A stretch of 64,000 nt of DNA from positions 5,394,001 to 5,458,000 of the forward strand of contig OZ176057.1 in the NCBI GenBank assembly GCA_964247055.1, read 5' to 3'. This stretch comes from Paragordius varius (taxonomy: Eukaryota; Nematomorpha). Position numbers and translations under genes: made by a program. The notes beneath the pieces were generated by a model that was not told where the DNA came from, made no database searches, and saw only the letters and a program-made list of their open reading frames with translations. Positions 48,871 through 61,454 of the stretch are shown here, one piece after another. Position 1 is the first letter of the stretch; every line of letters starts with the position of its first letter.

Positions 48871-49430
48871 AATCATGTCCCCATCCCTGGTTGCCATTGG
48901 AGAAGAAGGCCTAAAGCCTTCAAATTAGCTCTTCCAACCAGCCTTCCCATATAATTTTTTTTCTGATTGCAATCATAGGCGCTTATATTTCCCAATACAT
49001 CCATATATGTACTCTTGTTTACCAAATTGCAAATTACATAAACTAACAATTTTATGGACACGTAAGCTTGTCCCTAGATTTTCTTTTTAAGGAATTTTGA
49101 TTTTCTTTTTTAGCTCAATTCTATGTTATATGCTCTCTTTATCTATTAAATCAGCGGAATTGGTTGGAATATGCTAATATATTTTATATGGGGTGCTATA
49201 TAATTAATGTATTGTTTGCATAAATATGATATATTAAATTTTGCACATGGAACGCACAATTTCATTTAAATTATCTGATTATCACTAGGATTATTCCACG
49301 GAAATTTTAACCCTCTTAATAATAAAAAATTTATGGAAATTCTTTATAAAATACATAAGAATCATGTCATTTTATATATGACTTCAAAATTTTAAAATAT
49401 TCCTAAGATGTGGGATATATAATTTGCCAG

Positions 49431-49569
49431 AAACACCAATTACGCTAACTCACAAGATTTTAACTTGCACAGTATATTAATAAATTTAATTTAGGTTGAC
49501 GTGTGCATAGATGCTGGAAAACGATACGATCTATCAAGGGAGATATTAACAGTACTACTCTTGTATTAA
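49431..49569 (+). CDS. Possible gene fragment with a 23-nt intron, unit 3
   Basis: Exons 49431-49471 and 49495-49569 with a 23-nt GT...AG gap (49472-49494). Peptide as in unit 2. The gap is 4 nt shorter than in unit 2, which would shift the frame if it were coding. That favours an ultra-short intron over a simple ORF. Downstream sequence changes frame between units, so I end the call at the shared TAA. Confidence 0.3.
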
Positions 49570-49948
49570 CCAAAGTGTTTATACCAAATGATTTGTTATG
49601 GATCATCTGATGGTGTAATCCTACCTGTTAGAATCACTTGGATGCTTCTTGAATGTTGATCATCTTTAATTTGAAATTTTCTAATTAACTGTTGTTTATA
49701 AAATAAATTTTTAAATGTATTTGTAATATATTTTACGTTAAATACAATTTCGCTTATATGTAAAAAATATTCGAAAAATTGTATGATCGCAACTTATGAT
49801 AAAGTAAAGGGGTGCGATTTTTTGCAAGAATTTATCGTTAAAATGGATATGACAAACATTTTTTTAGATATCCCACCGGTAAATTTATAGATATATAATT
49901 GTTTTATTTAAAAATCGAATTGTATTATATTATATATATATATATATA

Positions 49949-50339
49949 CCATTTACAGTTCAAATTCACCCTTGAACAATTCAAATTCACTCTCGAACAA
50001 TTCAAATTCACCCTTAAACAATTCAAATTCACCTTTGAACAATTCAAATTCACCCTAAAAATAAATTATGTATTTTCGAATTAATATAACTTATTATTAA
50101 TATGAAATATATGTTTATGTTATAGTTTATTATTTTTTCAGTATTATTTTAATTTAAAACAAAATTTTTATTTTTTAAAATATATAAAAATATTGGTAAT
50201 TTTTAATCTTAAAAAACATATATTTTATTTGAGGGTGAATTTGAATTGTTCGAGGGTGAATTTGAATTGTTTAAGGGTGATTTTGAATTGTTCAAGGGTG
50301 AATTTGAAATGTTTAAGGGTGAAATTGAATTGTAAATGG
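49949..50339. mobile_element. TA-flanked MITE with tandem-repeat arms (unit 3 only)
   Basis: 391-bp insertion absent from units 1 and 2. It starts CCATTTACAGTTC and ends with the near complement ATTGTAAATGG, and sits in a TATATA tract, so a TA target duplication is likely. Each arm is built of about five 21-bp repeats (ATTCAAATTCACCCTTGAACA and variants; complementary on the right). Noncoding. TA duplication and terminal inverted repeats suggest a Tc1/mariner-type family. A short plus-strand ORF (49899-50084) is only the repeat read through. Confidence 0.8.
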
Positions 50340-50702
50340 TATATATAAAATATGATATCAGTTATTTAAATAATTGGCAAAAAACAACCATACATTTTAA
50401 ACATTGCAAAGTAGGAAATATTCATGTAAATTGTTAGCTCATCATATAAGTACATTACAATTTTCATTTTTTTTCACTATATATATTTATTGCGTTAAAT
50501 AAATTTCGTGAATTTGTTCGATAAGGGCAAGTTAATTAAACAACTTAAAAAACCAGGATTGTAATAACATAAATTAATAAGCTAAATAATATAAATTTAT
50601 TTATTTTCTGTTAAATATTTCACAAATATTTATATCATATCACATAAATAACTCAGTTTATTTTTATGTAAAAGACGTGTTTTAAACCAAGATTAGAAAA
50701 TG

Positions 50703-52438
50703 CTACAAAATATCCATGCAAATTATAGCCTTTCGATGACCAGAATATTCTTTAACACCTATAGTTTTAAAGGCGTCTCCAGAATTCAGTAATTTCCAAA
50801 GCCTGGCTTTCCCGTCACTGCAAGCTAAAAATAAGAGAAAAATCACGTAAAAATAGTTATAGAAGAAAAATTAATAAATACTAAGTCTTTAGAACCGTGG
50901 ACCAAAAAAAAGATGGTTATAAAAGATTATATTTTTAGTGTTTTTAATTTAATTACAAGGTTGGTAATAACCTTATTTTATTATATGTTTTCTATTTTAT
51001 TTAGTAAAATATTTATATATTAAAACCATAAAAATAAAACCGTTTTGTCCGAAAGCTTTTCGATAAAAAATCGTAAAAAACAGAGTAAAAAGGACTTTAG
51101 AACAACAAAAACCTTTTGTTTGACTCTCAATAATCTGTAAGCAAATTCTAAAAGGGAAAGAAAAATATAATTTAAAACCAACCAGTTAATAAATATCTGT
51201 AAGATGTAAGAATTTTTCCATGAGCGCTATTCATATTATAATGTTTATTGATTTTGGCATCCAAATTTAAATCAGCAGGCATGGAAAATTCTGAACTTAG
51301 GAATCGCAAACACCAAACCCATTTATTAACAGCTGGGTGTTCTAATTTCCAACATGCTAGTAATATTATTATTATAATAATGTAAAAATAATTATTTTCC
51401 CTTTTTTTAGCAATGGTAAAAGATTTAGAAACTAATTACCCATTCTTATGAAGAAAAAAAAATAAAATTGAAGTAAAATATAATTATTTTTTTAAAAATA
51501 TACATAATAAATATCGTCAACTATAAAAAAAAATTAAAACATATCCGTACGAATTATTCTACTACCCGCCTATATATAAATTTGCAATCTAAATATACCA
51601 TTTAGACATCAAATTTACCATGGAACAATTCAATTTACCCTAAAATAAATTATGTGTTCTTTTAAGATTAAAAATTACCTATTATTTGTTTTAAATTTTG
51701 TTTGTAATTTAAATAATACTAAAAAAATAATAAACTATTCGCCATAAAGATATGTTTCATATAAATGATGAGTTATATTAGCTGACCGAAAACACATCAT
51801 TTATTTTTAGGGTAAATTTGAATTGTTCAAGGGTAATTATAAATTTTAAATGGTATATTAAACGATTAATTAACTAAATTATATGTTCTATATCAAAAGA
51901 ACAAGGTTAGAAATTACTTCCATTGGCTTATTATCAAAGCCCAAAAATTAGCTCGTGTAATATTTAAAAAAATATAAATACAAATTATATATACATAATC
52001 TTAGTGGTAATTTATTATTTCAGGTTGTTTCATGGTTACGTCTTTTCAATTTTGGCAATCAAGTAGTAAAAATTGATAATAAATGGATGGTATATCGTAA
52101 ATTCATTACAGTATAGCCCATTTATTTTGGCAATTTTATGAATATATTTCAATTCCAAATATCGTAAAATATATACATCAAAACTTATATATATATATAA
52201 ATTTACGGAGAAAATGTAAAAATATAACAAATTTTTTTCTTCAAAAGACAACCCCAACTTTTTTAAAGCCTAATTTATCTTATTAAAACCATTTAATAGC
52301 AATCGTAAAATATGTCATTGATTGTGTTACCACAATATACGTCTCTATTTTATAATTTAAATTTTAAAACAATCAGTTATATTTAAAAAAATAAAGGTTT
52401 AAAAAGTATGGGGTTGTCTTTTAGAAAAGAATATTTGT

Positions 52439-52472
<34 letters not shown>

Positions 52473-55206
52473 GTTTGTGTATATAATGATTTAAAAAAGA
52501 GCATACAAAGAATTCGACGTAAAAATAAATCAACATATCAAGGCTAATTTTAACAAAAATTAAAAAAATAATTTTTTAAAAAAACGGTTAATCTAAAGTT
52601 TAGAATCAAGTTAAAATTATGTATTTATTCAAGAACCATTTTATAATTTCAAATCAAAATATTCTTAAACCTTATATTTCCAAAATTTAATTTATGGTTA
52701 AATTAAACAAAATGTTTGCTGGCTACATATTTTACCTTGATTTTGAGATAACCTTTCTTTGAAACTTTCATCGTGAATGTTTGAATTCTCAAAAGTATTT
52801 CTCCATACTAAAGTTTGGCCTTTATCCGTACAAGTTGCTACATATCTAAAATAATAATACAGTAAAAATAAAGACAAAAACGTACGAAAAACCCTTCATT
52901 ATAAGCTCTCTATCGCTTTGAGTTACAAATTAATAAGAGAGATGTAAATTGTTAATAATATATTATTTCTATTTCACAATCTTAATCGTAGACCAACAAA
53001 GTCCTATTGCTATAACGTATTCGCAATCTTGGCTGGGCCATAAAAGTGCGTCGACGACAAAAGACAGTTTTCTAATGATTTTGGACATGTGTGTTACGTT
53101 AAAAATTGCCTCAAATAACCATAAAATATAAATATTATGAATATAAACTTTGTAATATGAAAACTCAGAACAAAAGCCTTACCCTTGATAACAATCTTAA
53201 TCATGATGGTTATATGAAATTAATCAAATGATCAAAATATAGCTCTCTAAATAAATAAATATGTCTTTTAGTAATATTGCTTTATAATTTAATGGTTACT
53301 TAAATGATAAAAATATCAGAAATTTGTAAAAATAAACAAGCTTAAAAGTGTTTTTTCTAGAATTTTGGACTTTTACAAAAACCAAAAAAAGTAATTTCCA
53401 AAATTAAACAAAATAACTTTGCATCAGGTGAAAATGTACAATTCAATACGTATTGGTTCATTTGTTCCGTCTTGCTTTGGAAACAATGTTGATTCGTATT
53501 AAAATTATCAAAGCTTTGTAGTAATAAATTACCATTATCATCATTACAATGTAAAACTTCGTCGTCCGAAGTTGGCCCATCACTGTTTACAATATCCTTC
53601 TTATTTTGACTTATTTGGGCAAAATTTTCACCGCTCTTTTTATCTAATAAAGCGATTAAACTTTTTGTTAATATTGTCAACGAGAACAAATATTTTATGT
53701 TAAAATAATAGAGTGAATTCTTGTAAAAGATATTATTAAATTAAACTATATCCAAAATATTCGAATGGATTAAGTAAAACAAAAAGAAAATAATTATAAT
53801 AAGATACACATTGAAAAAGATACCATGTATCAAAAATTTTGGATATAGCTTAATTTAATATCTTTTACGAGAATTCTCAAATTATTATTTTATTAAACTT
53901 TTTGAGTTTGAGTTTGATTCAGATTCGGAGAAACCAACAGTTATTTGATGTTGGGGCGAGCCAATACATTTTAGCGGAGTGCAAAATTCATACATACGGA
54001 GTTGAAGTGATTTATGAAGTGCCATATATAACACATTGGGAAGACACGTCCTAAGTCCACCATTGTAGGACAAGGTTGAGGAATGTGGTGATTTTTTCAA
54101 CGATCTTATATGATGGCGATTAGTATCTTGGCTAACATTCAAATTTAGGTTAAATAAGTTGTTTGCCATGATATTATTAGTGTTGTTGTAATTTAGGGTG
54201 TTTGGATGACCAGTTTGATTTTCATTTTCTAAGGGTATTTTTAGTAAATTAAAATTATTTATATATACACCTCTCTATCTGACAAAACAAATAAAAAGTA
54301 ACATATTAATATATTTTGTTGTAAAGAAAACCATAAATTCAAGGATTTTTTTTCTATAACATATAATTACAAAATAAAACTATGTTTTCCCAATTTACAA
54401 GTCTATTTTAATTTCAAAACCTAATACAAAATTTTAGATTTTTAAGGGAATCAACGTTACAAAAATATTTGTATTATAAATAATAATGGTTTTATGTGCT
54501 TTGCCTTTATTGAATATTTCAATTTTTATACTTCTGATGGTAACAAATAGATAAAATTTAATATTAAATTTAACATAAAATTTTATAATCTTTATCCATT
54601 ATATTTTAGTAAAAATCAATGCAACTTTAAAAAAAATTAAAAGATGGTCAAAAATAAATTTAACATACAGAAAAAATATACGAATTAAACGTAAAAATAT
54701 AAAAATTATTTTTTTAAAGACAGCCATTTTAAAACCTTAATTTTTCTCACATATAAGTTAGGGTTGGAATTATTTAGGCTTATGATGGGATTTACATTGT
54801 TTTTGATGTTTGTTATATCATAGACTCGTATATATTTGTAACCTATATAGAAATTATTTGATGTGGAAAATATGATTTTAAATTTTATTATAATCAAACA
54901 AATAAAATATAATTGTATAGTTTAATTTATTTAAAAGTTACAAAAAGCCACTTAAATAGATGTTTTAACAAATTTAAAGCAATTACCTAAAGCAGCCAGA
55001 TATTTTTCGTCTGCCGAAAAAGAAATATTGTTAACTTGCTAAATAATTTAGATTATTAATTATAAATATATATTTAAAGAAAAATATAAATTTTTTGATA
55101 TTACTGATTCCGGATGCTGTAAGGTGCAAAATGATGGATTGGAATCCCCGATTTTTAATAATCTCATTGAATAATCATAGCCAGTCGTAGCAAAAAATTT
55201 TACCAT
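50703..55206 (-). CDS. LST8: LST8 WD40 subunit of TOR complexes, unit 3 (best-preserved copy)
   Basis: Same gene as in unit 2. It scaffolds and stabilises the TOR kinase; its known site of action is the cytosol and lysosome/vacuole surface. Exons: 55206-55105, 55038-54987, 54842-54751, tentative 54533-54461, 54228 to about 53,885, 53643-53418, 52845-52736, 51356-51183, 50824-50703 (TAG). These sum to about 430 codons, against 326 in human, owing to a low-complexity insertion in the fifth exon (many Asn and Ser) and a linker in the eighth. The fifth exon still contains the PLKCIGSPQHQITVGF segment that lines up with the animal PINCVCLHPNQAELIVGD segment. Start choice: Met directly before KFFATTGYDYSMRLL matches the usual short N terminus. 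One exon between the third and fourth (about 20 residues, a blade) is unresolved. Introns range from about 66 nt to over 1 kb; the largest (52735-51357) holds an insertion. No frame break seen. Confidence 0.88.
51598..51853. mobile_element. Second TA-flanked MITE of the same family
   Basis: 256 bp, starting CCATTTAGACATC and ending TTTTAAATGG, flanked by TA on both sides. Inner parts share the AATTCAATTTACCC / GGGTAAATTTGAATTGTTC motif with the element at 49949-50339, so both belong to one family. It lies inside the unit 3-specific insertion. Confidence 0.7.
52229..52436. repeat. Inverted repeat with AAAAGACAACCCCA arms
   Basis: Arms of about 42 bp at 52229-52270 and 52396-52436. The core AAAAGACAACCCCA on the left is matched by TGGGGTTGTCTTTT on the right, about 125 bp apart. 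Probably another small fold-back transposon; no clear target duplication seen. Confidence 0.6.
53702..53892. mobile_element. MITE-like fold-back in an LST8 intron, unit 3
   Basis: Same fold-back, arms 53702-53758 and 53836-53892. The loop matches unit 1 rather than unit 2, one of several places where unit 3's first third follows unit 1. Confidence 0.75.
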
Positions 55207-55929
55207 TTCAGTATGAGTATAAATATTGCGAATTTTTTCCACATATTTCATATGAGATACGATAACCGCTGAGAATACTGCTGAGCAAGATATAACAAAA
55301 CAAAAGCTTAATTTCCAAATTTTCATGGGTTTTTTTAAAACGAAAAACAGGTAAAATTTTTATTCAGCTTCTTATAATGTTTTATAAAAATCAAAGTTTC
55401 AAAGGTAATAGGGTTAAGTGTTACTTTTTAGTTTTAATTGAGGTTGTTCCAAAGGATTCATTAAATTAAAAAAATCCAAAAATTTTCATAATTGTGATTG
55501 CGTCCACTTACACAAATAACCAATCTACAATATAGTTTATATTTGTATTAAATCAAGAACAAAATTTTATTTTATTTGGTATTTCTTAATAAATCAAAGT
55601 TTCAATTTAATAATTGGTAAATGAGGTTCGTACAAAGGAATTATTAAATAAAAGGAAAAATTTTCATAATTGTGATTGCGTCGACTTACAAAAATACAAT
55701 CTACAAGATGTTTTATATTTTTTGGAGTATAAAGTTTAAAAATGATATAAATTTAAATTTTATGTTGTATATATGTTAGTAACACTATAGAAAGGCAATA
55801 TTTTTACATTTCGTTTAAGATTTACTATATTATAATATTTCTTATTTCTAAAGAGTCAGACCGCAGTTTTTTTATTTTTTACGGTCAACACCTAACCCAA
55901 CCTTATATATCTACATATGTAAAGCATAC

Positions 55930-56703
55930 CAGTAATGAGATTGAAAGCATCATGAGATAGTAATGTTCTCATATAATTATCAGATTTTTGAGCAGCTACG
56001 TTGTTTGCAACACTTGAATTATTTATTAAATGGTTATTTCTTTGTTTCGATAAATTCTCCATGCCGTTATCTCCGATATTCGACGGTGTGTTTTCAGTTT
56101 TTATACATTTGCAGGCTAATCGAAGCCCTAAAAGAACTGCAGGATCAAATTGTGTGAAACAAAGCCATTGTCTTAATCTTAATCGCGTGGAAAAAATGTC
56201 AGTTAACATTGAATGTCGTACATTATGTTTTAAATAAGTCAGATTTTTGTTGGGTGGAAAAACTTTGCGAGGGTCAACGCTGTAAAATTCTTTTAAAACG
56301 TCATTCCTTAAATGACTAGGTATTGATATTTGTTGTGTTGTTTTAGCTAAGAAAGGTGTATCATCACCAATTATGTACATAGCTTTTATGAAAAACTTTC
56401 CGTGTTTCTTAGTATTTAGTTGTGTAGATTCTTTACCAATATCTTCCTGCATCAATTCACATGCAATAGAGGGGATACTTTGCGTTGATCTCAAGGGATA
56501 ATTGAATGTATTTGTTGTTTGAACCAGTTTACGGGTTGATTAAAAGTTTCATTGTACATATTATAAGATATTGGCCGTTCATCTGACAAAAAATCTTCAG
56601 TCGGGGTACTATAATGTGTGTAATGATCAAAAAATTCAAATTTTTCTGGTTGTTCGTCAATATAACTTTCTTGGTTACATTGTGCCATGCTGTTCACTTC
56701 CAA
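55930..56703 (-). CDS. Unrecognised gene upstream of LST8, unit 3
   Basis: Appears identical to the unit 2 copy (offset 24,235): first open stretch 56703-56491, second from about 56,535 to the likely donor at 55930. The identity includes the unexplained frame junction near 56,490-56,535, so that junction is not a random error in one copy unless one copy was assembled from the other. Function unknown. Confidence 0.6.
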
Positions 56704-57745
56704 ATCAAGGCAAAATACTAAATAAACTTTAGAAAACTACCTAAATTTTGCCCTTGACATAAGATATCCATTTTAAAATAATTAAAACCTCGTCTCAAAT
56801 ATTTATCTGACATAAGTGAATATGTGAGTTTCATGTGCAAGCTTTTCACCTGGATAAGTTGATAATTTTTTTAAATTATATTCCGATTGCTAAAAATATA
56901 AAACAATAATTGCATATAAGTTTTCCATTTAAATATATTTTTATATATTAAAAGGCAAATTCGGGTTTTTTACCATTTATACGATTTTCAAATGTTTTTG
57001 TAATATTGCGTCCAAATTATTATAGTAATTTTTTTTGAAATAGTAGGTTATCTTCAACTTGTTATAAGCATTTGCAAAGTCACTTAAATTTAAATATATT
57101 GAGCAAAATCTTATAGTTTAGTGTATATATATTACATTAAAATTTGCTTCCAAATTTTATATCATAGTAAAAGCACATAAATTAAAAAATGCAAGTTGTT
57201 ATTATATTTTATAAAGATTGAAAATATAATTTTGTTAGTAAAATTATTGTTTGATACAAAGATTTTATTTTCCGTAATCTATACAATAATTAGTATAAAA
57301 TTTTGATATGGCAACTTTATTTCAATTTAGTAATATGCATGAAAATATTTTAACTGATATATTAATTGATTTAAATATCTGCTATTAGGCTTAAACTTGA
57401 CCAAATATTTATGGGAAAAATTCGCGAGGACCGTAGCCAAATAATTACAGCAAATCAAAAATAGCAATGTTATCAACTGCCAAATATTTAACATTAGGGT
57501 GCAATTTTTAAAAGAGCTTAAACTTTATTAAACAATATTATATCCAATTCTCTTTAACTTATTTAATAAACTTGCAAAATTGCATCACCATATCCTTAAA
57601 GACTAATATTTTGTCTCGCAACTCTCTTATGTCTCTGCTATATTTTTTAAAAATACAAAAATATACTTTTTATATTGGTCTGAAAGCTTATATAAATTTT
57701 TATAAACATTTTTTAAATTCTATTGCTTGAATATATTTGAATGAA

Positions 57746-59857
57746 ATGCGTGGGTCTCGGCCTGCTTCGCAGCCCGAGGAAGTCCTGCGGACTTCTTTAA
57801 GAAAATGAACCAACTCCAATCCCTCACCCTAACCCTAGCCCAAACTCGAAATCCTTAATGTACTTTACCCGCGTTTGAAAAATAAAAATTTTGTTTAATC
57901 AAAAACCTTTTATCTATACAAAGGATATATTGGGTAAATTCTTTACACATAATAAATTGATAGTTATAATAAATTAATTTACCAATTAATAAATTTAAGT
58001 TATACGTTAAAATATATCCATTCCTAAATTATATTTTATTAAAATTACTCATATTGTTGTCAAAATAAATATACCTTGAAAATTTAGCATTTTGTTACAT
58101 ATGAAAACTGGAAATTAACATTGAACATAACTCATTATAATTTTACACCTTGAATTTTAACTTAGAGTATTTAGCTTTTTGACATATATAATTTATATAT
58201 CTCCCTATACATAAATAATTTAGTAATATTTATAAACGAATTTCTACTTTTAAACCATAAGTGGTCTGGTTTGGAACAAACATCCTCATTTCAAAAAATA
58301 AATTTTACCAATAAATCAAAATAAAAAATTACCCTTATATGTAATATAAACATTTTTAAATTTAAGAACTAATCAAAAAAAGCAGATATTAATATTGAAA
58401 TAGCAGGTTAAGTATTAAGCAAAATTCGGTCCTAAAAAATATATAATAATTTATTTCTTACAGCTAGAAAACTGTTTTATCCATAGCTCTTTTTTACTTA
58501 AACTAACTCAGATCTGGTAATAATAAATTAAGACTTTTTCCTAACTACTATTATCAAACACATTTTGCTTAAGTTAAGTTCAAAATTCTTCGTGAGATAA
58601 GTCTTATTTAACATAAATATACTATTAAATATATATATAGTTTGGTTATGAACTACTAGCATTTTTTTATAAATATATATAGGAAACTTATATTTTAATT
58701 ATTACAAAACCAATAATTTTAAAACGAAATGCGTGGGTCTCGGTCTGCTTCGCAGCCCGAGGAAGTCCTGCGGACTTCTTTAAGAAAATGAACCAACTCC
58801 AATCCATCACCCTAACCCTAGCCCACAAACTCGAAATCCTTAAAGTAGTTTAACCGCGTTCGAAAAATTAAAATTTTCTTTAATCAAAAATTATTTTTGT
58901 TTAAAGGATATATTAGGTAAATTTTATACATATAGTAAATTGATAGTTAAAATAAAAATTAAAATCAGTTACCGAAAAATAATTATAAATTTGACATTAA
59001 AACATATCCTTACCTAATTTATATTTAATTTCAAAAATTAACCTTATTGTTTTCAGTAAAAACTATGCCATAAAAATTTAGCATTTCACATAAATGCTTT
59101 TTAAACTGCAAATTAACATTGAAAATAATTTATTATAAGTTTTAACCTTGATTAGATATTATAACTTATAGTATTGCGATAGTTTGTTATTCAGAATTCA
59201 TATTTCTCCCTCAAAACAATTTTAATTTACAAATATTTTGAAAATAATATATGCTGCATATTTATAATATAATGTACATAGTTATTAGTAATATTTATAA
59301 ATGAATTTCAACTTTTAAACCATAAGTGGTCTGGTTTGGAACAAATCCTTATTTCAAAAAATAAATTTTTTAATTAAGTATCAAAATAAATTAAATATTT
59401 TTAAATACGAGAATGAATCAAATAAAAAAGATAAAATTAATATTGAATTAGCAGGAAATATTAAGCAATCGGTACTAAAAAATATATAATATAATATTTC
59501 TTAGAACTAGATAAATGTTTTATATATCCCTCTTTTTTACTGAAACTAACTCAGATCTATAACTTTTAGTCAAATAATTAACTCAAAATTATTCGTCCTC
59601 CCGAACACATTTTGCTTGGGTTAAGATTAAAATTCTTCTTAAGACAAGTCTTATTTAACATAAATGTACCATTAAATATGTATAGTTTAGTTATAAATTA
59701 CCAACATTTTTTTCATAAATATAGATAAGGTACCTTCAAATTATAATTACAAAACCAATATATTTTAACAGGAAATGCATGGGTCTCGGTCTGCTTCGCG
59801 AAAATGAACCAACTCCAATCCCTCACCCTAACCCTGGCCCACAAACTTGAAAACCCT
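57746..59857 (+). repeat. ~1-kb direct repeats with palindromic elements, unit 3
   Basis: Identical to 33511-35622 at offset 24,235. Elements are at 57746-57857, 58729-58842 and 59775-59857, the last with the same internal deletion. Confidence 0.85.
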
Positions 59858-61267
59858 TATATAATTCTATCTGTGTATATTTAAATAATTGACAACCATA
59901 TAACCAAAATTTTAGTTCGGTTTTACAATTTTAGAGTATAATGATGAATGCTTATTGTTGAAAAAGTCTTCCAGATAAAAATATTAATTACCTTGTTTCA
60001 AAAACGATAGGAACTAATATTAATTCATGCTTGTTAATCATAAAACCATTCAATATTATCGCATTTTGCCCAACTCCTTTATTAAAATAGATGGAATTAG
60101 TTTAAATTTAGTTTAGGTTTCATTAATTAATAATTGATAAATTTTCATAAATAACTGATTATTAAGTTACTTATTTCCATATAGTATAAAAACATTTTTA
60201 ACTCTTAAAGTATATGTCATAATATTTGATTAATTTTAATGATTTATTCATTAAAATAAAAGTCAACGTTTGGAATTAATCTTTTTAACAAGTAGTTAAT
60301 GATTACTGGAATATACAAGAATCGATATTATATTAAATAAAAGTTAAATTAAATCTTAATATTTATAACTTATTTTGAGGAAAATTTAAACCTAGATCGC
60401 TTGAAATCTTAATAGACCGAAATTGAAATAAACTAATTTCCTTATATATATTAAACCAAATGTTTAATAATCTAGAATTAGTTCTAGAGGTAATAATTTT
60501 TTTAAATAATTAATAATTTGTTTGTTTTAGATATGCTAATAATCAGCCCATATTTGAAACATATTGCCAATTAAATTTAAAGTTTTAAAAATAAAATTGC
60601 AGATATAGAAATATAATAATAATTAGCTACAATTTTATTAGAATTAATTATGTTCTAAATTATTTTTGAGATGTTTAGAATATCAAACTTATTACGTAAT
60701 AATTTATTAATTACAATAATTTAAAATATTTTTTAGATTAATAAAATTATTATTTAATACCTAATATATATAAAATTATTTAAGAATTATTTCAGACAAT
60801 TTAATTAGAAATAATTTTGTGTAAATTCATTTTGAATCTAAAACTTATTACGTAATAATTTAATAAACTACATATATATAGTTGATTTATTAACAATATA
60901 GAATTAAATTTATTAATAATATATGTTAAAATTATTTGAGACAATCTAATTAAAATTAATTATATTCTAAATTATTTTTGATATATTTTTAATCTATAAC
61001 TTATCATGTAATAAACATAATATAATCTAAAATATTTCCTAAATATATATAATTAAATTTATTTAATCCCTAATAAATATATATATATATATTTTTAAAT
61101 TATTTAAATTATTTTAAACTTAAATTTCTTTTTTCACAAATTTATTAATTTATTTACTTGTTACTTTATTTTGTTTATTCCAATATTCCCTTAATCCTAA
61201 ATACTAAGACATATGTATACTGAATGATACACATAAAAATATTTAACATTGTAATATTGCACATAAA

Positions 61268-61454
61268 AGGGGGGGATAAAATAAAATGTATGTGAAACAA
61301 TGTTGCACAACACATAATAAACAAAAACAAGAGAAGGGAAATAAAGTGTACGTGCGCGATTTTTCTAGAAGGGGGGAGAAAAGGCATGCAAATGCGAACA
61401 CATTGTTTAAGATGCACGTGTTCTTTCTTCCCCCCCCCCCTACACATATATAAA
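61268..61454 (+). promoter_or_regulatory. Candidate promoter with octamer and TATA box, unit 3
   Basis: Identical to 37033-37219. TATATAAA at 61447-61454, octamer at 61386-61393. Confidence 0.65.

Larger units (their letters stand above)
51535..52575. mobile_element. Unit 3-specific ~1-kb insertion in an LST8 intron
   Basis: Sequence between the shared ATCGTCAACTATAAAAAA and the shared ACGGTTAATCTAAA region has no counterpart in units 1 and 2. It contains a smaller MITE (51598-51853) and an inverted repeat (52229-52436). A minus-strand ORF at 52036-52257 looks like AT-rich noise. Exact ends are blurred by A-runs. Nature unknown; possibly nested insertions. Confidence 0.6.

Noticed and set aside
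52036-52257. 73-codon minus-strand ORF in the unit 3-specific insertion
   Set aside because: Low-complexity Tyr/Ile-rich translation, overlaps an inverted-repeat arm, no counterpart elsewhere.
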